The notes under the pieces: model-generated
Databases searched by the model: none
What the model was told of the DNA's origin: nothing
Seen by the model: the letters and a program-made list of their open reading frames with translations, nothing else
Source of the DNA: Glaciozyma antarctica PI12
Taxonomy: Eukaryota > Basidiomycota > Microbotryomycetes > Kriegeriales > Camptobasidiaceae
Assembly (NCBI GenBank): GCA_002917775.1
Contig: KZ627154.1
Location: forward strand, 16,893 to 80,892
Length of the DNA stretch: 64,000 bases
Direction: 5' to 3'
Position numbers and translations under genes: made by a program
Part shown: positions 1 through 10,366 of the stretch, one piece after another
Position numbering within the stretch: the stretch's first letter is position 1
Layout: each line of letters begins with the position of its first letter

Positions 1-3000
1 TCTGCGAGATCATCCCGCACTCGCGTCCGACGCTGATAGCGGTGCGAACGTTGTCGCCAGTCACCATCCGCGTAGGAATGTGCGCGCTGCGTAGAGTGGC
101 GATGGCGGGAGTCGTTCCGGGTTTGAGCTTGTTCTCGAAGATGATGAGGCCGAGGAAGCGCAGGTCGGATTCGACGACTTCCCTGCAGACGCGAAAGCGA
201 GTCAGTCGTCGGCACGTGAAGCGACGAATTGAACGGACCTCTTGAGACGCTGAGCCTTGATCCAGGTGAGCCCTGGCATGCTCTTGCCGGCGAGAGCGAT
301 AACGCGGAAGCCGTGGCGAGTGTAGAAAGAGAGCATCTCCTCGTAGTCGTCAGGCACTGCGAACAGCGTCAGGGAGGAGAACCACGCCTTATAAAACGGT
401 ACGCACGGGTAGACTTGTCGCAGATCTCGGTCATGACTTCGGGAGCTCCCTTGACGTACGCCTCGACCGAGTTGGACTTGAGCTTCTTTACTAGGACGCT
501 CATACGGCGAAGCGACGAGACAAAGTCGAACGTGCGAAGGACTCCAAGCTCGAGGAAGTGGGCATGCTGTGTCAGGGAAATCAGAGCCGATCTACCAACT
601 GCCAGGCCAAAAGAACACACCTTGCTGCCAGCCTTGAGAGCGTCCTCCAGCTTAAACGATTCTCCTCCAGGCGGTCGAACGACAGTCTGAACGAGCGTTG
701 CTGCCCGCTCAGGAATCTTGGACGTCGTCGACGGCTTCTTGGGCTTTCCGTCCGTGCTCGGTCGGCTAGCTCCCTCCTTCCCCTCCTCGAGCGTCCAGTT
801 CGTAAATTCGAACATGCGAAGGTCGAGCGGGTCTCCAATGACTTCGCCGTCGACGATCTTGAGGGCGTGGCAGGTGGCGAGAGCGTGGAGGAGAGGGGTT
901 TTGGCATCCGCTGCTCCAAAGATCGGTACATCGTCGACGTCGTGATGCAGCTCGGTGAACTTGTTGGTCGAGCGAACGACGCTTCGAATACCGAGTACGT
1001 CGAGGCCTTCCTCGGTGAGCGTGCCGGTCTTGTCGAAGCAGACGATGTTGACCTTGCCACCGAGGTTGACGCGGTTGGGCGAGATGCAGTAGATCCCTGC
1101 TTTGCGGAGGCGGGCGATGGCGAATGCGGATCGGATCGACATGGTCGCGGGGAGGGCGGGAGGAACGACGATGGTGACGAGATCGAGCGCGCGGATGATG
1201 ATAACGTGAAACTTGATCTGAAGGCGGGCGAGGAAGGTTAGCAGACGCCAGTTGGTAGAGGAGAGACGGGACTCACGCCGAGCTTGACAAAGTTGTAGGA
1301 ACTCGCAAGGAAGCCAGTGAGTGCGACCAGCGCGAGGACTCCGATGAAGCGGAACGAGTCGCGGTAGAAAGCGAAGCTGGGAGCGAGGAGTAAGATCAGC
1401 TTCTGCTCGCGGAGATAGACGGCTGAGAACTCACCCAAAGGGCTTAGGGAAGAGCATCGACCGCACGAGAGCTCCCTTGGTCGTGTTGAATCCTGAGGAG
1501 TGCGTAAGCAGACGCTCAGCCGAAGCACTTCGTCGAACTCACCAGTCCGCATAACCATCGCAAGCGCCTCAGGCTCTCCACCTCCAACCCCGATCGGCGC
1601 AGTCTTGCGAACGCGCACGATCTTCGTTCCGCAGAACACGACGTGGCGGGAAAGCTCGGCGTGAACCTCGCCACCAGGATGGCTGACGAGCGGCACGCCG
1701 TCGCTCTCGACGGGGATCTTGGAGACGGGGACGGACTCGCCGGTAAGCATCGACTCGTTGACAATGGCGTCGCCCGAGAGGAGGACAAGGTCAGCGGGGA
1801 AGGTGTGGAGGGAGGGTTCGGCGACGTCGACGATGTCGCCGGGAACGAGCGCTCCAGAGTCCTCGGTAACCCCTGCGCACAACGTTAGGAACAGCCGCTC
1901 AGCAGCGCGAGCGAGGACGTACATAGGCCGTTGCGGAGAACGGTGACGGGGCAGGAGAAGCGAGACATTTCGCGCATACGCTCGATGTTCTGCGACGAGT
2001 CGGGTCAGCAAGCGCCGTAGCGAGAACGGGGAGAAGACGCACGTTCTTGGTCTCGATGAGCGTCGTCACAATCGAAACGACACTGATGAGAGCGATGGCG
2101 AATGCGTAGTCTGCAAGAGACGGTGTCAGCTCAGATCGGAAGAGAACGCGCTGAAAGGGTACGCACAGTAGTAATTGTCGAATGCCCAGAGACCAATCGA
2201 GAGAACTTGGAAGATGTAGAAAGGGTGGAGGACCTCGTCGATAAGCAGGGTAAAGGTGCCTCGACTGGCAACCTCGATAGCGTTCCTGCCGAAGAGGATC
2301 GTCCTGAGGTTCGACTCGACGTCGGTCAGTCCTCGCCGCAACGACGGGAGCGTCTTCCAGCTTGGATCCTTCCACTCGCTGCGAACCGAGCATCAGTATA
2401 GCCTTCGCCAGTCCCTACGAAGGCCGCTCACCGAACCATCCTAAACTCCCCCTCGGGGTGGAGCAGCAGTCGGTAGTACCGGTAATCGACGTAGCGAATG
2501 CTCTCGATCATCACCCCCTTCCCCTTCCTCCCCTTGGGCGTCCCAGTACCGCTCCCTTGCCCGTTCCCATTTCCGCTCTCACTCCCGAGCGCAGGTTGGC
2601 CGAGAGAGATGACCGAGGCGTTCGCGTCGGGCAGGTCGGCGGGTCGAAGGACTTCCTCGCGGTGTGAGGGAGGGCTGATGAGGGAAGGAGGGAAGATGGA
2701 GGAGAGGAGGATGGGGTGAGGGAGGACGAGAGTCTCGATGGGGGTAATTTGGGGAGGGTGGTGGTGCGTCTGCGAGTAACGCGGCGTCAGTCACGCCCAG
2801 TGCAGGAGAAGGATGGCGTAGACTGACCTCGATAACGACATACGAAGCCGTGTCGAACTCTCCTGGTCGGCCGACGCTCTTGAGCCAAATGTTCGGCACC
2901 CACCGCCCGAGCAGCCACAGCGTTCCACCAGTTAGCACGCACCCCGTCGTCCATGCCGCACTCTTGATCCCCGACACGCCCAGCCCGACGAGCCGCAAAT

Positions 3001-4063
3001 GAAGGTCCTCGTCAGGGATGTACAGCGCCTGCTGCGCATTGACCGATCCCTTCCTCCCTCCCGGCGATCCCATCCCGCTCTCGTCGTCCGAGCCATCGTC
3101 GAACGAGATCCTCGACTCGCCAAACATGTCTCCAGCCCCCGGCATCCCAGGGAACGGGGAACGACCTCGCCGCCGACGAGGTCCATCGTCTTGCGACGAA
3201 GACGACTGCGTCGTCGCGGTCGACGTCGAATCCGAAGAGCCGTAAGGCCCGTAGGGATCATCGTCGTCCCCGATCTCGGATTCAGAGCGTGCCGAGACGG
3301 CGTCCGATTCGTACTCGCTCGAACGGCGGCGCGAAGACTTCGGCCGCATGGACCCTGCGCGAGAGCCAGAGCGGGAGCCAGCGCGAGAGCCGGGGGTCGA
3401 AAGGGCTTCGTACTGCGCTGCCGAGGGTCGTCGGCCCCGAATCGCGTCGGAGATGCCTTGGAAGAAGCCAGGGCGTTCGTCGTCGGAGGAGGTGGCGGAG
3501 GAAGGACGAGAGGGGCGACGGTGGCGGCGGGAGGGGGTTCCTTGTTCCTTACGTCGAGGGGTACCACGGCGGGAGGAAGGTGCAAGCGATTCTCCGTCGC
3601 TTTCTCCTGCGTCGGTCGTCCCACCCAGGCTCGTCGCGTCGCTTCCCCGGCGACTACTCCCTCGCCTGCTCCTCCCCCGCCCACTCTTCGAACTCTTCCT
3701 ACTCCTCCTACTCCGTCCTCCCATACTCTTCGCATCCTCCTCCTCCTCTCGCTCCTCTCGCTCCTCCCGCTCGTCCCTCTCCCGTTCCAAATCCCTAGAC
3801 ATCCGCTCTAGCTCTCCCCTACTCCTCGCACGCATCCTAAACGTCGACGTAGAAGTCGGTACGCTCCTTGCCGCTGGTCCAGAGAACATGCTGCCCTCTG
3901 GGTCGTCATAGTCGTCCTCTGCGGGTTCGGTCGAGGCGAGAGGGAGGGAGGCGATGGGAGGACGGGATTCGGAGGGGAAGAATTGCGCGTCGGTGTCGGC
4001 GGTATCGGAGTAGGCAGAGACGGACTTGAGGATACTCGTCGAAGCGGCAAGGTCGTCGGGCAT
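1..4063 (-). CDS. YPK9: P5B-type cation/polyamine-transporting ATPase (Ypk9/ATP13A2-like), 3' end missing
   Basis: Large P-type ATPase whose C-terminal part runs off the left edge. P5B pumps (yeast Ypk9, human ATP13A2) sit in the vacuole/lysosome membrane and move polyamines or divalent cations. The start ATG at 4061-4063 opens a long Ser/Arg/Glu-rich cytosolic leader of about 350 residues. The P5-type entry segment follows (VGLGVSGIKSAAWTTGC, then WLLGRWVPNIWLKSV) up to a donor near 2827. Later exons hold the dephosphorylation loop with TGES (about 1740), the membrane motif PPALPATM (about 1140-1165) and CFDKTGTLTEEGLDVLG with the phosphorylated Asp (about 1020-1045). The last bases read TGDNVRTAISVGRECGM of the hinge. 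PPALP, not the PPELP of P5A pumps, and the text after DKTGTLT point to P5B. About seven short introns are visible, each with donor GTGAG/GTACG/GTCAG read on the minus strand. Substrate is inferred from family only. Confidence 0.9.
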
Positions 4064-4963
4064 TGCTGGGTTCTGCGAGAGAGAGGGTATGAGTGGTCGC
4101 GTTCGAGGTGAGGGTGGCAGGCGACAGCTGTCCCTTCTTCGGGCTCGAGAGGAGCTGGACCCTTTCCGCTACTTTAGCAGTTTGACTTGGAGAACCGAGT
4201 ACTCCCAGTCAAACCCAGCATAAGGTGAGAAAGAAGTCCAGCTCGTCAGGCACGAGATGGCGGCAACTCGTCCGAACGAGAGTCCATGAGCGGTGCATCT
4301 CTGCGCTCGACATGCCAGCAATGGCTGAAGCAGCTCAAACAAAGCCACATCGCCATCTGCTGAGGTCCTGGCAGTGCTGCACTCGCTGCTGGACCTCCCT
4401 AAGCTCCCGACGGAATACCAGTGTCGCAGAGCCTCCTCCACTCCCCAGGCCTGTTTGCTTCACGATTAGAGACCTAGCCATCTTCCAAAACAGCTCAACG
4501 CAAACAGGAGCGGGCCTGCTCACTGCTGACCCCGCTGGAGGAACTCGTCGCCTCCAATCCATCGTGACGTCCTGAGAGCAGTGCTCGCCTAAGGAACAGC
4601 CACCCCATCGAGCCCTCCTTGTGCCGTACTCCTTCACTGGCTAACCGCGCAGCCCAACCACCCCAGCCTCAACGGCGCCCACTCACCCTGAGACCCTGGT
4701 CCGACTTGGTCGATTCAGCCGAGATTATCGGAAGGAGACTGTGTTGTTTCGATTCGACCAGGGCGGGTAACGGCGTGGCGAGCTGTGGATACTCGAGCCT
4801 GTCCTGCTGGGCGTACGGGCGAGTTAGTCGACTTGACTTGGACGACGGTGGAGGACGAAGCAGCGAAGAGCAAATCGACGAGCGGAGTCGCTCCTCTCTC
4901 TCCTCCCCTCGCCTCCTACCCTCCTCAGCCAATCCTCCTCAGCCCCACCGTACGCCCGCCAGG
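4064..4963. promoter_or_regulatory. Divergent intergenic region between the P5B ATPase and MIA40
   Basis: About 900 bases between two head-to-head start codons. It must carry both promoters and 5' leaders. The open frames seen here are short, have no family signal and overlap one another, so I call no gene. A pyrimidine-rich stretch (about 4890-4960) lies directly before the MIA40 start, as is common for leaders in this window. No clear TATA box was picked out. Confidence 0.5.
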
Positions 4964-6944
4964 ATGTACCGCCCTCTCACCTCTCTCGCCTCCCTCGTCC
5001 GCTCCACCCCTCGGCAGCTCCTCCGCCACTCGTCCTCAAAATCGGTCAGCACGGCAACGCCGAATCATCAGCGAGCGTCTGGACTTTCGTACGGCGCTGG
5101 AGCACTAGCGGCATTGGTGGTGGGAACGGCATTGGTGGTGAGGATCGTGGAGAAGGATGGGGGACGAGGTGAGTGCGCTGCGTCGGTGCGGGGGGTCGGC
5201 GGACTGGCTCGGAGAGGGTTCGGCGCGAGGAGCTTTCGTTGCATGGGGGGTTGGTTGGGATCGGGAAGGTCTGCAGTGGGAGGATCGTTGAGTGGATGGT
5301 GCTGTCTCTGGGAGCCCAGCGATTGGACCATTGCTGCCGACTGAGCTGAGCTGTGAGCTACTCGGAGCTGCTGACAGCGTTCTTGTCGACGGCTTTCGGC
5401 AGATCCTACGCCTTCTACGTCTTTTCCGAGACAGCAAGGAGCAAGCGAGCCAGCGCAGAGCACCTTCGGCCAGCATGTGCGTTCACTCTCCGAGCTCCAC
5501 TTCGGTGGAAGAACGCGAGTGATTCGCAGGGGATACGAGTCCTCTGCCCGCCCTTGATTTCCTCAGGCAGGTGCGCAGGTAGCTCGATCTCAAAGCTACG
5601 CTCGCTCGCGATCCTCAGCTTTGGCGGGGGAGGACGGCAGCGATGTGTTGAGGTGGTGAATCTGGCCTCTGTCCCCGCGAGGGACCTTCCGGGCAGCAAC
5701 AGGTGATTACACCAACCTGTGTAGCAGCAGCGCAGATGCTATCCTTGCTCTTGGTGAGGTCGTAGCTGCGTCGCTCGCCGAGACGGTCGTTCCGGCGAGC
5801 CGGAGGAGGGCACTCGCTCGCCTGGACTGGCACGCCCAATTGCCATAGCTACCCAGCGTGCAAGCTGGGTAGCTACGGCGATAAAAAGCTCGTTGCCGGT
5901 TTCGAAGGCGGTACTTTGACTTTGAGCTCGAAAGCCGAGGCCAGGAAGGGGGCTCAACTGCACGAAGACCCAACCGCACTCGGCGCTCCACACGCAGTGG
6001 ATCGCTCCGTGCGATAAGAACCTCGTTGCATGAGCTCCCCCCCTGCCACATGCACTCGTAGACGAGCGCGCACCTCGCAGCTCCACGCTCGCTCGAGCTC
6101 TCGCACGGCGCACAGAGCCGAACAGTTAACGAGCTGTGGGAACGTCCCGTGGTCTCTCTGCTGTTGGAAATGTATGGCGTCCGAGAATTCTCTGCCGCAA
6201 TTCTCGCACTATAAAAAGAGAGGTGGGCGCCTCCAACCGAGGACTTGTTCTGCCTCGATCGCAGTCCTTGGCCTCGCTTTTCCGGGGAGGTGAGGATCGT
6301 GATGTGCCGGTCGCCACAGGCCCTTGTTGTGGCGCACGCCTGGGAGCCTGCCCCGGCGGGCCTGCCGAGATCTCAGGAGCGACTCAGAGGGAAGGCGACT
6401 CCGAGGGAACGCGATTTCGCTTGCTTCGCTTCACCGAGACGTGGATCGAAGCTGCCGACTCGGTGCGATCCATATCGTATCTCTACAAATTACCAAACTG
6501 CTCCCAGCCATTCGTCCACCGCAGTCCCGACTCCCATAAGTTCAACCACTGACACTCCCCTCCACAGCCGCCCGAGCTGCCGCAGCCGCCGCACCACCGC
6601 CCTCCCCTCCCACTCCCTCGTCCGACGACGACTCCCCCGCCGACGCCGACGCCGAAGCCAACCCCCAAGCAGCAGCGTACGACCCCGTCACAGGCGAGAT
6701 CAACTGGGACTGCCCGTGCCTCGGCGGGATGGCAGACGGACCTTGTGGCGAGGAGTTCAAGGCTGCGTTCTCGTGCTTTGTCTACTCGGAGCAAGAGCCC
6801 AAGGGCGTCGATTGCGTTGAGAAGTTTAGAGGGATGCAGGAGTGCTTTAGGAAGTACCCCGAGATTTACGGAGCGGGTGAGTCCGTTTTCAATCTTGGAT
6901 GGGACCGGGGCTGATATGCGAAAGCAGATGAAGACGAGAAGTGA
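4964..6944 (+). CDS. MIA40: Mitochondrial intermembrane-space import and assembly protein Mia40
   Basis: Oxidoreductase receptor that imports and oxidises small cysteine proteins in the mitochondrial intermembrane space. Three exons fit in phase: 4964-5168, 6568-6876 and 6928-6944, giving about 176 residues. Exon 1 encodes an Arg/Ser-rich presequence followed by one membrane anchor ([16 protein letters not shown]), as in fungal Mia40. After an Asp/Ala/Pro-rich linker, exon 2 encodes the redox motif CPC (in [10 protein letters not shown]) and the twin CX9C helices [11 protein letters not shown] and [11 protein letters not shown]. The protein ends in a short acidic tail, GADEDEK. Intron 1 is 1,399 bases, far longer than typical introns here, yet its phase (G|CC) joins the exons perfectly. 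Intron 2 is 51 bases with branch GCTGAT. Identification rests on the CPC plus two CX9C pattern and is firm. Confidence 0.95.
5169..6567 (+). other. Unusually long intron 1 of MIA40
   Basis: The donor GTGAGTGCG at 5169 and the acceptor CTGACACTCCCCTCCACAG ending at 6567 are canonical. The 1.4 kb between them has no open frame with family resemblance. It contains a perfect 12-bp inverted repeat (5846-5875) and a TATA-like element, CACTATAAAAAG, near 6209. It may hold a nested non-coding transcript, an alternative promoter or the decayed remains of an insertion; the sequence alone does not decide. Confidence 0.75.
5846..5875. repeat. 12-bp perfect hairpin in MIA40 intron 1
   Basis: Left arm TAGCTACCCAGC (5846-5857), loop GTGCAA, right arm GCTGGGTAGCTA (5864-5875). 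Two further C-G pairs can form after one mismatch. Function unknown. Confidence 0.8.
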
Positions 6945-7234
6945 TGATTGAGCGAGGTGTTGATTGAGCGGGCCGAGGCGTTCCTTGCGATGGACGACGA
7001 CGAGTTCAAGGTGCCTTCAACAACGGCGTAGACGCAGTTTAAAATGTAGAGGGACCTGCAACCAAACCCCCCACTCGATATCTGCGCTGTTTCGTGCTCA
7101 AAAGGCTTCAGTGTGAAGGACCGACTCTGAGAGAAGGTCGATCGGCCAGCGAGACTTCGCTTCGGCGCTGGCACTGCTCGCGCTCTCCCTCCTACCACGC
7201 CAACCTCACCACAAACTCATCAAACCCAGCAACC
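6945..7234. promoter_or_regulatory. MIA40 3' region and promoter of the next gene
   Basis: Tandem intergenic stretch of 290 bases between two plus-strand genes. It must hold the 3' end of MIA40 and the promoter and leader of the small protein starting at 7235. No further gene seen. Confidence 0.4.
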
Positions 7235-7597
7235 ATGATCCCCCTTCGCACTCTCCTCCGCCCCGCCGCTCTGCGCGTACGTCCCTCCCTCTCCATGCCG
7301 TTCTCGCTCACCCTCGCTGATCCTCGGCCCCAGGTCCCCGCTCGCAAGGGCTACGCCACCACCTCCTCTCCCGGGGATAAGGACTACACGATGTACTACG
7401 TCGGCGGCGGAGGTACGCTTTGCTTCCTGGAGGCCTGGAGAGGGAGCTAACGCCGAGGTTACTTAGGGTTAGCTTTGCTCGGTCTGTGGTACTTTACGAG
7501 GGATCCGGTGCGCGGTGCTCCGTTGGCGAGGATGGGGCCGGAGCTGACCAGTACGCAGGAGGTCAAGGGCGAGATGAGGAAGGTCGCTAGCAAGTAG
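7235..7597 (+). CDS. Small single-pass (probably mitochondrial) membrane protein, unknown
   Basis: Three exons in consistent phase (7235-7276, 7334-7412, 7467-7597) encode about 83 residues. The N-terminus MIPLRTLLRPAALR is a typical Arg-rich mitochondrial presequence, followed by ARKGYATTS, which resembles a processing site. One hydrophobic segment follows (MYYVGGGGLALLGLWYF), then a short charged tail ending EMRKVASK. Size and layout suit a small inner-membrane protein or a respiratory-complex accessory subunit, but I do not recognise the family. Both introns have GTACG donors and a GCTAAC or GCTGAT branch site. Start chosen because it is the first ATG and gives the presequence. Confidence 0.75.
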
Positions 7598-7844
7598 ACC
7601 AACCGTCTTCGCTACGCCGCCACTCGAGCGGGGAGCAGTCAGTTTGGAGTGGAACACGCTTGGATTCGTCGCTTGGATCAGCTCGGAGGCGGTGTTGAGG
7701 AACATCGTGAGAGAGAGAACTCCGAAAGCTGCTCGTCGTCGTCGAAACCAGCGAACGACTCCGAGGGCTTTCTGCTCTCCCACTCTCATCACTCCCCAAG
7801 CTCCTCACGTAAATGCAAATGCGACGAGCGCGAATTAAGTGCCA

Positions 7845-9965
7845 CTAGACCTTCTTCCCCACCTCCTCCGCCTCCTTAAAGTCCCCAAACTCCTCGACGT
7901 CAAACACTCTCCCATCTCCTAACCGATCCACCTCATCCAGCTCCAGATCATCCGCCCCCTGCCCCGGCCTCTCACTATCCAGCACCGAATCCCCCTCCCC
8001 AAGCTGCTGTACCCCCTTCTGCTTCCTCCTCTCACTCCGGCTCATCTCCCCCGGCGCCTGCGCGTCCTTCCCTCCAAACATGCCGCCGAGCCAGCCTTGT
8101 TTCGAGGCAAGTTTCTCCTCGGTAGGGGAGAGGGGAGCGGCGGAGGGGTCGTCGCCTTCGCCGTGGAGGATCGAGGGAGCTCGGGCTCGGGTGGCGGGCT
8201 TCTTGAAGGAGAGGAGGGCGACGCCGCCGATGAGGACGGCGATGGAGGCCCAAATGCAGAGGAAGACCCAGAGGGGGTAGCTGTGTCTTTTGTGTTAGCA
8301 GGTTGGCGAAGCGGGAGGAGAGGAGGGCGCACGTGTGGAACTCGTCGAGGTAGACGAGCGAGTTGATGAATCCGCAGGTCGTGTAGGTTGCGAAGAAGAG
8401 GGGTACGGTAAACGTCGAGTCGTAGCACTTTAGCGAAGCAGTCAGGCAGTCTGCGGAGGGAGTGTTAGCACGAGGACTCTGGGAGGTAGGAGGCACGTAC
8501 ATATTTGCGAGACGGCTGCGACGATGAGGAGGATGACGATGACCCAGCTGAGTGGGCTACTAAACTGGTTCGCCTCGTTGGGATCCGTCTTGTTGATCGC
8601 ACTCGTCACAAGCTGCGTACGCACGAACACGATCAGCACCTCCCTCCATTCTTCGCCCGCCGAACGCACCTTGACCGCCGACTTCGCAAATACGAGCGTC
8701 TGTCCCGCGAGCAAACCTCCCGTGATACTCCAGCACAATCCCGCCGTCTTGCGTATCGTCGAATCGGGTTTACTCTGCGCCCACTTCTCGATAACCCTCT
8801 TGACGCCCTTCCTCAACCCCGCATGCGCTCTCCGCGCGCGCACCCACGCTCCCTTGGCCTTATCCACGAATCCTTCTCCTCCTACGTTCCTCCTACCGCC
8901 TCCCAACATCCCCTCGATATCCGGATCGATTTCCGGATCCCTCTCGCTCGTGCTCCACCCTCCCCATGCATACCTCGTGCACAATCGCGCTCATCCAGAA
9001 GCACCACGCCGTCGTCACCTCCAAGCACGTGAGGTACGCAATCCAATCCCCTCGTCCCCAGATCTCCTTGAGCAGGGAGCAGCGAGAGGTTCGACTCCTT
9101 GTCGAACGCGTCGTCGTGCGTTCGCGCGTTGCCGAAGAGGACGACCCCAATCACGCCGAGGACGATGATGAGGGTGCCGATGATGTCGGTACGGACTACG
9201 GGAGTGCCAACGAGGAGGTAGGCGCTGCGAAGGGTTAGCTAGAAATAGGGAGGCGGAGGGGAGGACGCACAAGATGAAGTTGAAGATGAGGGAGGTGGAG
9301 CCAAGAGGAGCGACGTATTCTGCGCGCGCAAGGTTAGCTTTCGAGCAAGCTGCTATTTCTCGCGAGTACGAACCTGCACGGAGGTACTCGAGTGCCAGAG
9401 TCGAGCCCACCAGCTGACTCGCGACGTAGAGCGTCAGGCCCAGCCACCACAGCCCGCGTTTCCAGTCTGGTCGGCGGCAGGAAGGGGGTAGAGCTTCTTG
9501 CCGAGTAAAGTCGAGCTTGGTGATGTTAAGTCCTAAGGCGTTGACGACCGAAGCTGTGCTGAGAGTTAGGAGCTGCCTCGAGAGTCGAGAGGAGGAGGGA
9601 TGAGGGAATGCTCACCTCCCAGAGTGATGAAGAGGCCGATGACAAAGTCTATGGCGCTGTACGTTTATAGAGTCAGCCAGTTGAGCTAGAGAGGATCGAG
9701 TAGACCTGGGTGAGCTGCCTGTGTACTCCGCCCTGAAGACGCAGGAGGGCTGGTCGTCCTTCCTCCTCCTCGCTCCTGAAACCAAGCAGCCTTTCTGTGC
9801 TCCCGCAAGCATTCTCCCCACTCCCAGTGTGTGATCCCTTGCCCGTGCCTCTTCCCCAAGCCCGCAGATCCTTCGATAGAACGCCGAGGGAGCTCCCCTC
9901 CCGGGTCAACCAGCTCCAACGTACCTGTACTCCTTGTAGCTGAACAGATCCCCCTCGTCCTGCAT
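7845..9965 (-). CDS. NIPA-like (DUF803) magnesium transporter family membrane protein
   Basis: Multi-pass protein of the DUF803/NIPA family, whose animal and plant members transport Mg2+ or act in endosomal membranes. The reading from the start at 9965 is MQDEGDLFSYKEYR, then AIDFVIGLFITLG. The next exon carries NALGLNITKLDF and WKRGLWWLGLTLYVAS. Then come APLGSTSLIFNFI and IGTLIIVLGVIGVVLFG. The family signature GGLLAGQTLVFAKSAVKV lies near 8690, and a late TM block reads FATYTTCGFINSLVYLDE near 8360. The C-terminus (7845-8081) is a soluble acidic tail ending EAEEVGKKV. About nine short introns interrupt it; the first is longer (about 265 bases). The start is the first in-frame ATG, but an acceptor-like CGTAG just upstream means a 5' leader intron or earlier exon is possible. 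Ion specificity is inferred from family. Confidence 0.8.
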
Positions 9966-10366
9966 GATACTTTGCGCTTCCTACGAACGGCGTGCAAGTT
10001 ACGAGGGCGAGAGGAGGCGGCGTTCCTCTGGGATGACGCGGGGAGGGAGGCGGTGGCTCGTTTCGGAGCTGGGGAGTGGCTAGAGAGGCGGGCTGATGGC
10101 GGTGGGTAGCGCCTTAGGTTGTTTCCGAGGGCGTGTCGAGTGAGGACTTGGGCGATGAGGGAGGAAGGGAAGAAACAGGGCTGTGGACGAAAGCGTTTCG
10201 GAGTCGACGAGATCCAACGCCGAGGAGGGCGCAGACTTCTTCGTCCTCTGGTCTTGCCTCGCTATAGAGAGCAGCAGCACAGCGCACTCGTCCTGACCGT
10301 GCGAGAATAAGATGACAATGCAGCGACGACGACGACGAGACTAAATAAGTGGTCCTTGCCCGACAA
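9966..10366. promoter_or_regulatory. Gap between PP5 stop and NIPA-like start
   Basis: Tandem minus-strand spacing of about 400 bases. It must hold the NIPA-like promoter and leader and the PP5 3' end. Nothing else recognised. Confidence 0.4.

Noticed and set aside
2932-3811. Long overlapping frames opposite to or beside the ATPase leader
   Set aside because: They are Arg/Pro/Ser-rich shadows of the low-complexity Ser/Arg leader of the P5B ATPase, which continues in frame into conserved domains.
5353-5706. Short open frame in MIA40 intron 1 beginning [15 protein letters not shown]
   Set aside because: No partner exons, no family resemblance, and other frames of equal length overlap it.
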